From: Neorhizobium sp.
GTDB lineage: Bacteria; Pseudomonadota; Alphaproteobacteria; Rhizobiales; Rhizobiaceae
NCBI GenBank assembly: GCA_028283725.1
Contig: JAPWKC010000003.1
Span: forward strand, 310,001 to 374,000
DNA: 64,000 nucleotides
Direction: 5' to 3'
Under the pieces are notes generated by a model. That model had not been told where the DNA came from. It made no database searches and was given only the letters and a program-made list of their open reading frames with translations. The position numbers and the translations under genes are program-made. Positions 18,503 to 30,738 of this stretch are shown here, piece after piece (positions within the stretch are counted from its first letter, which is position 1; each line of letters starts with the position of its first letter).

Positions 18503-18608
18503 TGGGCAGGCGCCAGACAGGGCCTGCAAGAACGGATCGGCATCGCCATGACGGGATGTCGGATCCAGACCGAAAACCGCACCGTCGCTTCCCAAGGAGG
18601 ACATTATG
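18503..18608 (+). promoter_or_regulatory. ROSE-type RNA thermometer in the hsp20 leader
   Basis: The leader can form three hairpins in series: GCAGGC/GCCTGC (about 18508-18529), a longer one around GGATC/GATCC (about 18535-18567), and a last one in which TCGCTTCC, containing the ROSE hallmark U(U/C)GCU, pairs across a CAA loop with the GGAGG of the Shine-Dalgarno site. Such elements keep small heat-shock mRNAs closed at normal temperature and melt on heating. Called by eye; no covariance search was possible. Confidence 0.68.
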
Positions 18609-19088
18609 CGCCACGTTGATTTTTCGCCCCTCTATCGTTCCACCGTCGGCTTCGACCGCCTGTTCAATCTTCTGGACAACCGCGGGTTGGCCGATCAGAC
18701 GCCGAGCTATCCGCCCTATAATATCGAGCGCACCGGCGAGAACACCTATCGCATCACCATGGCTGTTGCCGGTTTCGACGAAACCGAACTTTCGATCGAG
18801 GCACATGCGCATGTGCTGACCGTGAAAGGTGAAAAGAGCGATGATGACGGGGCTGCCGCCAGCGAATATCTCTATCGCGGTATTGCCAAGCGTGCCTTCG
18901 AGCGCAGGTTCCAGCTCGCCGATCACGTCGAGGTGCAGGCCGCTTCGCTGAAGAACGGGCTCCTGCATATCGACCTGCTTCGCAACATCCCGGAAGCCAT
19001 GAAGCCGCGCCGCATCGCGATCGCTGCCGAGGCCGCCGACGAAGCCAAGACGATCGAGGCCCAGATTACGCCCCAGCAGGTCAACTGA
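18606..19088 (+). CDS. Small heat-shock protein, Hsp20/IbpA type
   Basis: A 160-residue alpha-crystallin-type chaperone that binds unfolding proteins without ATP. The N-terminus MRHVDFSPLYRSTVGFDRLF and the alpha-crystallin core from about residue 35 (PPYNIE, then VAGFDETELSI, and the AFERRFQLADHVEV strand) match class A rhizobial Hsp20/IbpA proteins. A strong AAGGAGG lies 7 nt before the ATG and is embedded in the thermometer hairpin. A terminator follows, so it is monocistronic and heat-regulated. Confidence 0.93.
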   Translation: MRHVDFSPLYRSTVGFDRLFNLLDNRGLADQTPSYPPYNIERTGENTYRITMAVAGFDETELSIEAHAHVLTVKGEKSDDDGAAASEYLYRGIAKRAFERRFQLADHVEVQAASLKNGLLHIDLLRNIPEAMKPRRIAIAAEAADEAKTIEAQITPQQVN

Positions 19089-19148
19089 TCGTCAGTTCCC
19101 TGTCCTATTCCCCGGCCGTTGACCTCCGGTCCGGGAGTGTGTGAGTAG

Positions 19149-19183
19149 CGCCTCTTCCCCTTGAATGGGGAGGGGGCGTTTTT
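19149..19183 (+). terminator. Terminator of hsp20
   Basis: A 12-bp stem (19149-19160 with 19167-19178, two G-U pairs), a 6-nt loop and TTTTT. Confidence 0.85.
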
Positions 19184-19270
19184 CATGCCGTCTTGATTGT
19201 CTTTGCATATGATGGCTATCGTATCGACAATGTCGCAACGCTGTCTGATCATCGGGCAAAGGAGATCATC

Positions 19271-19513
19271 ATGCGTGTTACGGTCAAGAAATGGGGCAAC
19301 AGCGCTTCGGTGCGCATTCCTTCGGCGCTGATGGAGGCTGCGGATCTCGACATCGACACCGTCGTCGATATCTCGGAGGAGAATGGCCGGTTGATCATCG
19401 TGCCCGTGCGGGAGGTTTTGCCCGATCTCGATGCCCTGATTGCGCGTATGACGCCCGAAAACCTGCATGACGAAGCCGATTTCGGCGAGCCTCTCGGCAA
19501 GGAGGCGCTGTGA
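19271..19513 (+). CDS. MazE/PemI-type antitoxin
   Basis: An 80-residue AbrB/MazE-fold antitoxin. The N-terminal DNA-binding swapped hairpin is typical (VKKWGNSASVRIPSALM), followed by an acidic C-terminal tail that would wrap the toxin. AAAGGAG precedes the ATG at 19271. Its stop overlaps the GTG start of the toxin gene by 3 bp (GTGA). Such antitoxins usually repress their own operon. Confidence 0.9.
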   Translation: MRVTVKKWGNSASVRIPSALMEAADLDIDTVVDISEENGRLIIVPVREVLPDLDALIARMTPENLHDEADFGEPLGKEAL

Positions 19514-19848
19514 GCGCGGGCGGCTATGTGCCCGACGCAGGCGACATCGTCTGGCTGCAATTTTCGCCGCAGATGGGCCATGAGCAGGCGGGGCATCGGC
19601 CGGCCGTCGTTCTCAGTCCCGTCTCCTACAATCGCTTCGGCCTGATGCTGTGCTGTCCGTTGACGACCAGGCGCAAGGGATATCCGTTCGAGGTCATCCT
19701 GTCAGGTGACGGCGGCAGCGTGGTGCTTGCCGATCAGGTCAAGAGCCTCGACTGGCGCATGCGGGGCGCACAATTCAAGGGACGTATATCAGCCGTCGAA
19801 TTGAGCGAGATCAGGGCCAAGGCCGCGGCCCTGATCGGAAAGCCTTAA
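19510..19848 (+). CDS. MazF/PemK-type mRNA interferase toxin
   Basis: A 112-residue toxin of the PemK/MazF fold, a sequence-specific endoribonuclease. Seen: PDAGDIVWLQF, the conserved HRPAVVLSP strand, CCPLTTRRKGYPFEV, and ADQVKSLDWR. The start is GTG, overlapping the antitoxin stop, as usual for translationally coupled pairs. The module is isolated between the hsp20 terminator and a convergent transporter gene, with no sign of a mobile element. Confidence 0.92.
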   Translation: MSAGGYVPDAGDIVWLQFSPQMGHEQAGHRPAVVLSPVSYNRFGLMLCCPLTTRRKGYPFEVILSGDGGSVVLADQVKSLDWRMRGAQFKGRISAVELSEIRAKAAALIGKP

Positions 19849-19886
19849 GATCGCACGGGCGGTCTCCCCGGCGCGTTCTCACGCCA

Positions 19887-20885
19887 TCATGCCGTAGCGG
19901 TTGCCGCTTCGGCGTCCTTGCGCTTCAGGCGGTCGGCATATTTCTGGGCGATCACGGCGCAGGTCATCAGCTGGATCTGGTGGAAGAGCATGATCGGGAG
20001 CACGATCGCGCCGATCGAGACCGACTGGCCGGCGAAGATCGCATTGGCGATCGGAACGCCCGATGCCAGCGATTTCTTCGAGCCGCAGAAGGTGATGGTG
20101 ATCTCGTCTTCCTTGTTGAAGCCCAGCGCACGGCTGCCGAACATGGTGAAGCAGAGGACGAAGGCGAGCAGGATCATGTCGAGCACGATCACGGTGGCGA
20201 TATCCGTGAGCGAGAACGTGTGCCACAGACCCTCCATCACCGCCTCGGAGAATGCGAGGTAGACGACCATCAGGATCGAGCCGCGATCGACCGGCATCAG
20301 CAGCTTCTTGCGGGCGCGGATCCAGTTGCCGACGAAGGGTTGCAGCAGCTGGCCAAGGACGAAGGGCACGAGAAGCTGCAGCACGATCGTCTTCACCGCA
20401 TCGAGCGAGATGCCGGCGCTGCTATCCGAGGACATCAGAAGCCCGACGAGAAGCGGGGTCAGGATGATGCCGAAGAGATTGGAGCCGGAGGCCGAGCAGA
20501 TGGCGGCCGGCACGTTGCCGCCGGCAATCGACGTGAAGGCGATCGACGACTGGACCGTCGAGGGCAGGGTGCAGAGGAAGAGTATGCCCATATAGAGCGG
20601 CGCCGGCAGGATGCTTTCGGGAATGAAGCCGATCATCAGGCCAAGGATGGGGAAGACGGCAAATGTCGTCAGCAGGATCGTCAGGTGCAGGCGCCAGTGC
20701 AGCACGCCGGCAATCACCACATCCCGCGACAGGCGCGCGCCATGCAGGAAGAACAGAAGGCCGATGGCGATATTCGTCGCAATCGAGAAATAGCCCGCCC
20801 AGACGCCGTAGATCGGCAGGACGGAGGCCAATATGACCGTGCATACGAGCATGATGGTGAAACGGTCGGGCAAGAAGCGCGTCAT
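19887..20885 (-). CDS. Bile acid:sodium symporter family protein (SBF-like)
   Basis: A 332-residue membrane protein with about ten hydrophobic segments and the SBF-like features VQSSIAFTSIAGGN and FCGSKKSLASGVPIA. Family members import or export organic anions with sodium or protons; the substrate is unknown. The ATG at 20885 (MTRFLPDRF) is chosen because it is the homologue start; upstream in-frame codons lie in a repeat-like region (20893-20950). Confidence 0.85.
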   Translation of the reverse strand: MTRFLPDRFTIMLVCTVILASVLPIYGVWAGYFSIATNIAIGLLFFLHGARLSRDVVIAGVLHWRLHLTILLTTFAVFPILGLMIGFIPESILPAPLYMGILFLCTLPSTVQSSIAFTSIAGGNVPAAICSASGSNLFGIILTPLLVGLLMSSDSSAGISLDAVKTIVLQLLVPFVLGQLLQPFVGNWIRARKKLLMPVDRGSILMVVYLAFSEAVMEGLWHTFSLTDIATVIVLDMILLAFVLCFTMFGSRALGFNKEDEITITFCGSKKSLASGVPIANAIFAGQSVSIGAIVLPIMLFHQIQLMTCAVIAQKYADRLKRKDAEAATATA

Positions 20886-20892
20886 GGTGAGT

Positions 20893-20950
20893 GTCCTGTG
20901 CGAATATCCGGTGGGACTGTCCTTAGGCGAATATCCCGGGCGCATATCCT
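20893..20950. repeat. Imperfect ~30-bp direct repeats upstream of the symporter gene
   Basis: Two copies of a unit containing GTCCT-n-GCGAATATCC are followed by a third partial GCGCATATCC. They sit just ahead of the symporter start. Confidence 0.45.
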
Positions 20951-21125
20951 GAAAGTCGAGAATGTGCTGCAAGTCGTATCTGTCGGATAGAGCGCAACCG
21001 ATCCGCGCGGTACGCCCCTGGCGTCGCCGGTCTCGGATCTCATGTCTCTATCATTGGCTGTAGGCATGGCCTATCATGAAGCGAAATGCAAATACTAACA
21101 GTTATCGCGAAACCGGATAAGCGCC

Positions 21126-21998
21126 GTGCTCAACCTTCATCATCTGGCCAGTTTTGTCGCGCTGCGGGAGACGGGAAGCTTCACGGAGGCGGCCGTGCGG
21201 CTGGGGATCGGCCAATCGACCGTGACGCAGCATATCCAGCGTCTGGAGAAGGCGCTGGGCCGCAGGCTGGTGCTGCGCGATACGCATCAGGTGCGGCTGA
21301 CGGCGGAGGGCGAGGCGCTGCTCGGCTATGCACGCGGCATGCTCGATCTCGACGGCAAGGTGACATCGCTGTTCGGCGAGAGCCGGCTGCGCGGTCGCAT
21401 CCGGCTCGGGGTGTCCGAAGATGTCGTGGCAAACCGGCTGACCGCCATTCTCGAAGCCTTCATCCGGCTCTATCCGCTCGTCGATCTGGAACTGACGGTG
21501 GCGCTGAGCGAGGATCTTACCCGTGCCCAGGAGGCCGGCGAGCTCGATCTCGTGCTGGCAAAGCGGCATATCGGCGAGACGCATGGACGGCTTGTCTATC
21601 GCGAACAGCTCGTCTGGCTGGCGCGCGACCCGGATCTCGTCCTGTCGCGGCAGGGCGCGCTGCCGCTCATCGCCTTTCCGCCGCCCTCGATCACCCGACG
21701 GGTGGCGCAGCAGGCGCTCGATCGTAACAACCTGCCCTGGCGGATCGTCTGCACCTGTTCGAGCCTGAGCGGCCTCACCGCTGCGGCGCGCGCCGGCATG
21801 GGGGTGCTTGTGCAGCCGCGCAGCATGGCGCCGGAGGGACTTCGCGAAATCCCTGTGGGAGAAATCCCGGCGGGCGGGCTGCCGGTGCTTGCCGATATCG
21901 AATTCGTGCTTGTCGCCCGGCGCGGGGCGGACGCGGCGCTGGTCAAGGCGCTGTCGGATCTGGTCGCCGGGCAGCTGGCGCCACAGAATGCCGGGTGA
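21126..21998 (+). CDS. LysR-family transcriptional regulator
   Basis: A 290-residue LTTR. The N-terminal winged helix-turn-helix is clear (LNLHHLASFVALRETGSF, then IGQSTVTQHIQRLEKALG), followed by a ligand-binding domain. The start is GTG. It is divergent from the symporter gene, 240 bp away, which makes that gene a possible target. The effector is unknown. It converges on threonine aldolase. Confidence 0.88.
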   Translation: MLNLHHLASFVALRETGSFTEAAVRLGIGQSTVTQHIQRLEKALGRRLVLRDTHQVRLTAEGEALLGYARGMLDLDGKVTSLFGESRLRGRIRLGVSEDVVANRLTAILEAFIRLYPLVDLELTVALSEDLTRAQEAGELDLVLAKRHIGETHGRLVYREQLVWLARDPDLVLSRQGALPLIAFPPPSITRRVAQQALDRNNLPWRIVCTCSSLSGLTAAARAGMGVLVQPRSMAPEGLREIPVGEIPAGGLPVLADIEFVLVARRGADAALVKALSDLVAGQLAPQNAG

Positions 21999-22060
21999 TT
22001 GTTTTACCCGTGGTTTGTAAGGTTCGGGCGAAGCGTGAGCCTCGCCCGTGTCTCTATTGT

Positions 22061-23113
22061 TTACGCCGAAGCGCAGAGCGACAGGAACTGGTCGATGTCT
22101 TCCTCGGTCGTCGCAAAGCTCGTGACGAGGCGGATCAGCACTTCGTCGGCGCCGACGAGGTCCGGACTGTTCTGCGGCACGGGCCAGTCGTAGAAACGGG
22201 CGCCGGCATTGCGGGCGGCATCGGCCGAGGTTTTCGGCAGGATGGCGAAGACCTCGTTGGAGGTGGTTTCCCAGGCCTGGCGGGCGCTGTTCAACGCATT
22301 GATGCCGGTGCGCAGGCGGTTTGCCATCGTGTTGGCATGGCCGGCGAGTTCGAGCCAGAGATTGTCCTGCAGATAGGCCTCGAACTGGGCCGAGATGAAG
22401 CGCGTCTTGGAAAAGAGCTGGGCGGCGCGCTTGCGGATGAAGGCAAAATCCCTGGCCAGATCCTTGTTGAAGAAGACGATCGCCTCGGCGCACCAGCAGC
22501 CGTTCTTGGTGCCGCCGAAGGAAAGCACGTCGACGCCGCGCTTCCAGGTCATCTCCGCAGGCGTGACGCCAAGCGCGGTAATGGCATTGCCGAAGCGCGC
22601 GCCGTCCATGTGGACCGGCAGGCCGTTGGCTTTTGCGATCGCGGTCAGCGCGTCGATCTCGTCGAGCGTGTAGACCGTGCCGGTTTCGGTTGCCTGCGTG
22701 AGCGTGATGGCGGCGCCGCGGCCGTGATGCAGGCTGTCCTGCGGGAAGCCGGCGATCCGGGCGGCCAGCGTTGCCGGAGTCATCTTGCCGTTCGGTCCCT
22801 CGACCGGCACCATCCGCATGCCGGAGAAGAAGTCCGGTGCACCGCATTCGTCCTCTATCACATGAGCTTCCGAATGGGCAAAGACCACGCCGCCGATCCG
22901 GGCGATGCTGGCGAGCGACAGCGAATTGGCGGCCGTGCCGGTGGAGACGAAGAAGACCGAGACCTCCGTCTCGAAAATTTCGTTGAAGCGGGCTTCGACC
23001 GCCTTGTCGAGATCGCTGTTGCCGTATGCCGCAGCGAAGCGGGTGGATTCCCGCGCAAGCCGTTCGTTGATCGAGGAATGGGCGCCGGCCCAGTTGTCGG
23101 AAGAGAAGAACAT
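22061..23113 (-). CDS. ltaE: Low-specificity L-threonine aldolase
   Basis: A 350-residue PLP enzyme of the beta-eliminating lyase/aspartate aminotransferase fold that splits L-threonine or L-allo-threonine into glycine and acetaldehyde. Motifs: SSDNWAGAHSSI at the start, STGTAANSLSL, VHMDGARFGNA, and the PLP lysine in SFGGTKNG. ATG at 23113 (MFFSSDNW) is the usual start. It is monocistronic and convergent with the LysR gene. Confidence 0.9.
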   Translation of the reverse strand: MFFSSDNWAGAHSSINERLARESTRFAAAYGNSDLDKAVEARFNEIFETEVSVFFVSTGTAANSLSLASIARIGGVVFAHSEAHVIEDECGAPDFFSGMRMVPVEGPNGKMTPATLAARIAGFPQDSLHHGRGAAITLTQATETGTVYTLDEIDALTAIAKANGLPVHMDGARFGNAITALGVTPAEMTWKRGVDVLSFGGTKNGCWCAEAIVFFNKDLARDFAFIRKRAAQLFSKTRFISAQFEAYLQDNLWLELAGHANTMANRLRTGINALNSARQAWETTSNEVFAILPKTSADAARNAGARFYDWPVPQNSPDLVGADEVLIRLVTSFATTEEDIDQFLSLCASA

Positions 23114-23599
23114 GATGCGCACCTGAAAGAGGACTTTGAAAAGCTGCCCGGACTTTAAGAATTTTGGCGGCCCGATCAATGCCGAAAGCTATGGAGGGAA
23201 AGTGGACGCACGTGCTCAGCAATTATTGCGAGGCGGCGCGCGCTGCAGCGCAATAAAGTTACGTCATTTGCCGGTGTCGGGCAATTTCAGGTCGAGATTC
23301 GCGCAGGCGCGGGCCGCGCGCCTCTTGTTAAGAAGTGTGAACTGTGTCATATAATATGCGAAATAGGACAGAACTGTTGTCCTATTTTTCGAATTTTAGC
23401 GGTTATGAAGCCTGCTTCTACCGCTGACGACACGGCCGAACCGGGTTATGATTGCGCCTTCGAGGGTGTGGATTTCGCCGGCGCGGCCCTGTCGCATGGA
23501 AACCTCGCATGCATGCCGGGGGCGCCTTTCGCGTCATCCGCACGACACGAGAAAAAGCCACTTTGCCCGCTTCGAGAGCGGCCAACAGGAGGAATGACG
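23114..23599. other. Intergenic region upstream of gltB
   Basis: No gene is supported in this 486-bp gap between divergent ltaE and gltB. It contains a promoter-like sequence (CTTGTT at 23324 and TCATAT/TATAAT at 23347-23355) and a large inverted repeat listed separately. Confidence 0.5.
23362..23389 (+). promoter_or_regulatory. Perfect inverted repeat in the gltB leader (operator or attenuator)
   Basis: AATAGGACA (23362-23370), a 7-nt spacer and TGTCCTATT (23378-23386) form a perfect 9-bp inverted repeat followed by TTT. It begins at about the expected transcription start of the promoter-like sequence ahead of it. As DNA it could be an operator; as RNA it resembles an intrinsic terminator and could attenuate the glt operon. 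Confidence 0.55.
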
Positions 23600-28331
<4,732 letters not shown>

Positions 28332-28354
28332 GTTCCGCCTCGCCCGTTTCCGTG

Positions 28355-28371
28355 ATATGCTTATGGCATAT
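28355..28371 (+). promoter_or_regulatory. Inverted repeat ahead of vapBC (possible autoregulatory operator)
   Basis: ATATGC-N5-GCATAT, perfect 6-bp arms, lies 19 bp before the vapB start. VapBC-type complexes usually bind such palindromes at their own promoter. Confidence 0.45.
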
Positions 28372-28389
28372 GACAGAATGGAGCGTGAC

Positions 28390-28662
28390 ATGAACGAGCA
28401 CGTAAAGAACACCCCTGAGGGTGGCGAGATCGTAGTCGCCATCTTCAGGAATGGTCGAAGCCAGGCAGTACGGATACCGAAAGAGTTCGCGATTGAGGGC
28501 GACAAGGCCGTGCTGATCAGGCAGCCGGACGGGTCAATCTTGATGAGGACCGCGGTGACTGCAGGCTTGATCGACTATCTGCAGACGGCGGAAGCCTGGA
28601 GCGGAGATGACTTCGTCGGGAATGACGAGGATCTGGCCCCGCTTCGTGAGGTCGAGTTCTGA
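28390..28662 (+). CDS. VapB-type antitoxin
   Basis: A 90-residue protein with an AbrB/SpoVT-like DNA-binding N-terminus (VAIFRNGRSQAVRIPKEFAI) and an acidic C-terminal tail, the layout of VapB antitoxins. ATG 28390 has GGAG 6 nt upstream. It lies 58 bp after gltB and overlaps vapC by one base (TGATG), so it could be transcribed both with glt and from its own promoter. Confidence 0.88.
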   Translation: MNEHVKNTPEGGEIVVAIFRNGRSQAVRIPKEFAIEGDKAVLIRQPDGSILMRTAVTAGLIDYLQTAEAWSGDDFVGNDEDLAPLREVEF

Positions 28663-29057
28663 TGCGGTTCATGCTCGACACGAACATCGTCTCTGCGATC
28701 GTGAGAGACCCGCGTGGCAAGGTTTTCGAGCGATTGCTCGATGCCGGAGAAGAGAATGCCTTCATCAGCATCATCACCCATGGTGAGATCTGGTATGGCG
28801 TGCAGAAAAACGGCTCGGAGGAGCTGGCTCGCAAGGTGGCTGCTGTGACACGGCGGCTTTATGTAGCGCCACTCCAAATACCGGGCGATCAGCGTTACGC
28901 CGAGATCCGGCTGGCGTTAAGACAGGGCAGGAATATTGGGCCGAACGATCTCTGGATCGCAGCACATGCTCTAGCCCTCAATGTGGTCCTTGTGACCAAC
29001 AATGAAGATGAATTCTCCCGCGTGCCGGGATTGACGGTGGAAAACTGGCTGCGGTAG
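28662..29057 (+). CDS. VapC-type PIN-domain ribonuclease toxin
   Basis: A 131-residue PIN-domain toxin. The acidic metal site is intact: Asp6 (MLDTNI), Glu42 (HGEIWYG) and Asp96 (GPNDLWIAAHA), plus acidic residues near 115-116 (NNEDEF). VapC proteins cleave tRNA or rRNA. It is coupled to vapB and sits 21 bp before gltD. Confidence 0.9.
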   Translation: MRFMLDTNIVSAIVRDPRGKVFERLLDAGEENAFISIITHGEIWYGVQKNGSEELARKVAAVTRRLYVAPLQIPGDQRYAEIRLALRQGRNIGPNDLWIAAHALALNVVLVTNNEDEFSRVPGLTVENWLR

Positions 29058-29078
29058 CGGCGAAGCAGAGGAAATGAC

Positions 29079-30533
29079 ATGGGCAAGGTAACGGGTTTCA
29101 TGGAAATCGACCGGCAGGTGGGCAAGTATCAGCCGGCCTCCGATCGTATCCGCCATTTCCGCGAATTCACCATTCCGATGTCGGATGCGGAAGTGACGAA
29201 GCAGGCGGCGCGCTGCATGGACTGTGGCATCCCCTATTGCCACGGCCCGACCGGCTGTCCGGTTCACAACCAGATCCCGGACTGGAACGATCTCGTCTAC
29301 AACAACAAGTGGGAAGAGGCGATCCGCAACCTCCATTCCACCAACAACTTCCCGGAGTTTACCGGCCGCGTCTGTCCGGCGCCCTGCGAGGAAGCCTGCA
29401 CGCTCAATCTCGAAGACGCGCCGGTTGCGATCAAGACGGTCGAACAGGCGATCGCCGACAAGGCCTACGAGCTCGGCTATATCGTGCCGCAGCCGGCAAC
29501 GGTGAAGAGCGGCAGACGCGTTGCCGTCATCGGCTCGGGCCCTGCCGGCATGGCGGCCGCCCAGCAGCTGGCGCGTGCCGGCCACGAAGTGCATGTCTAT
29601 GAACGCGAGAGCAAGGCCGGCGGCCTGCTGCGCTACGGCATTCCCGATTTCAAGATGGAGAAGAACTTCATCGATCGCCGCGTCGAGCAGCTGACCGGCG
29701 AAGGCGTCACCTTCCATTACGGCGTCAATATCGGCGTCGACAAGAAGGTCGAGGAACTGACCGAGGAACACGATGCCGTCGTCTATTGCGGCGGTTCGGA
29801 AACCCCGCGTCCGGCCGGCATTCCCGGCGCCGACCTGCACGGCGTCTACGACGCGATGCCCTATCTGGTGCAGCAGAACCGCCGCATCGGCCGCGAAAAC
29901 ATCGACAGCGTCGCATGGGCGGCCGAACCGATCCTCGCCGGCGGCAAGCATATCGTCGTCGTCGGCGGTGGCGATACGGCGTCCGACTGCGTCGGCACGG
30001 CCTTCCGTCAGGGCGCCGTCAAGGTGACGCAGCTCGACATCCGCCCGCAGCCGCCGGAAAAGGAAGACAAGCTCGCCGTCTGGCCGTTCTGGGCCACCAA
30101 GATGCGCACCTCGTCATCGCAGGCCGAAGGGGCGATCCGCGAATTCCAGGTGGCGACACTCGAATTCATCGGCGAAGACGGTCAGCTGACCGGCGTGCGC
30201 TGCTGCGAAGTGGATGAACGCCGCAAGCCGATCGCCGGCACCGAGTTCATCATCAAGGCCGATCTCGCCTTCATCGCCATCGGCTTCTCCGGCCCGATGA
30301 CGACGGGTGTTCTCGCCGATCTCGAAGGCAAGCTCGACATCAATGTCGACCGCCGCGGTTCGTCCAACGTGGTTGCCAATGACATCGACTACAAGACCTC
30401 GGTCGACAAGCTCTGGACCGCCGGCGACGTGCGCCGCGGCCAGTCGCTGGTCGTCTGGGCGATCCGCGAGGGCCGCCAAGCCGCACGCGCCATCGACGAG
30501 GCGCTGATGGGCTCCACGGTCCTGCCGCGGTAA
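29079..30533 (+). CDS. gltD: Glutamate synthase (NADPH) small subunit
   Basis: A 484-residue FAD/NADPH subunit that feeds electrons to GltB. The N-terminal 4Fe-4S cysteines are seen in [19 protein letters not shown] and [12 protein letters not shown], the FAD site in [12 protein letters not shown] and the NADPH site in [24 protein letters not shown] precedes the ATG. In most rhizobia gltD follows gltB closely; here vapBC lies between them. A terminator follows. Confidence 0.95.
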   Translation: MGKVTGFMEIDRQVGKYQPASDRIRHFREFTIPMSDAEVTKQAARCMDCGIPYCHGPTGCPVHNQIPDWNDLVYNNKWEEAIRNLHSTNNFPEFTGRVCPAPCEEACTLNLEDAPVAIKTVEQAIADKAYELGYIVPQPATVKSGRRVAVIGSGPAGMAAAQQLARAGHEVHVYERESKAGGLLRYGIPDFKMEKNFIDRRVEQLTGEGVTFHYGVNIGVDKKVEELTEEHDAVVYCGGSETPRPAGIPGADLHGVYDAMPYLVQQNRRIGRENIDSVAWAAEPILAGGKHIVVVGGGDTASDCVGTAFRQGAVKVTQLDIRPQPPEKEDKLAVWPFWATKMRTSSSQAEGAIREFQVATLEFIGEDGQLTGVRCCEVDERRKPIAGTEFIIKADLAFIAIGFSGPMTTGVLADLEGKLDINVDRRGSSNVVANDIDYKTSVDKLWTAGDVRRGQSLVVWAIREGRQAARAIDEALMGSTVLPR

Positions 30534-30559
30534 TCCGGTCGAGCGCAACGAAATCAGAG

Positions 30560-30592
30560 AGAGCGGTATCGCGCAGGCGGTGCCGCTCTTTT
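30560..30592 (+). terminator. Terminator of the glt operon
   Basis: A 9-bp stem (30560-30568 with 30581-30589, one G-U pair) with a 12-nt loop and a T run, 27 bp after the gltD stop. Confidence 0.75.
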
Positions 30593-30660
30593 CGTTTGGA
30601 TGTTGATGATCGGGGTTTCGGCAATCGGCTCGAGAGATGAGGTCGGTGACGCCGATCAGA

Positions 30661-30720
30661 CTTGGGCAGATTTGGGCAGACTTGAGCAAGTTTGGGCAGG
30701 CTTGGGCAGGCCGAGCAGAC
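30661..30720. repeat. 10-bp tandem repeat between gltD and the SGNH gene
   Basis: Five consecutive 10-bp units of the type cttgggcaga (variants tttgggcaga, cttgagcaag, tttgggcagg, cttgggcagg) and a sixth degenerate one. The period is close to one helical turn. It lies between two convergent genes. Confidence 0.7.
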
Positions 30721-30738
30721 CGGCTAGCCGGCGTTGGT

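Noticed and set aside
19271..19848. mazEF as part of a mobile island
   Set aside because: No transposase, repeats at the borders or composition change; it is a lone module.
30661..30720. Possible CRISPR-like direct repeats
   Set aside because: Units are 10 bp and contiguous, with no spacers and no cas genes.
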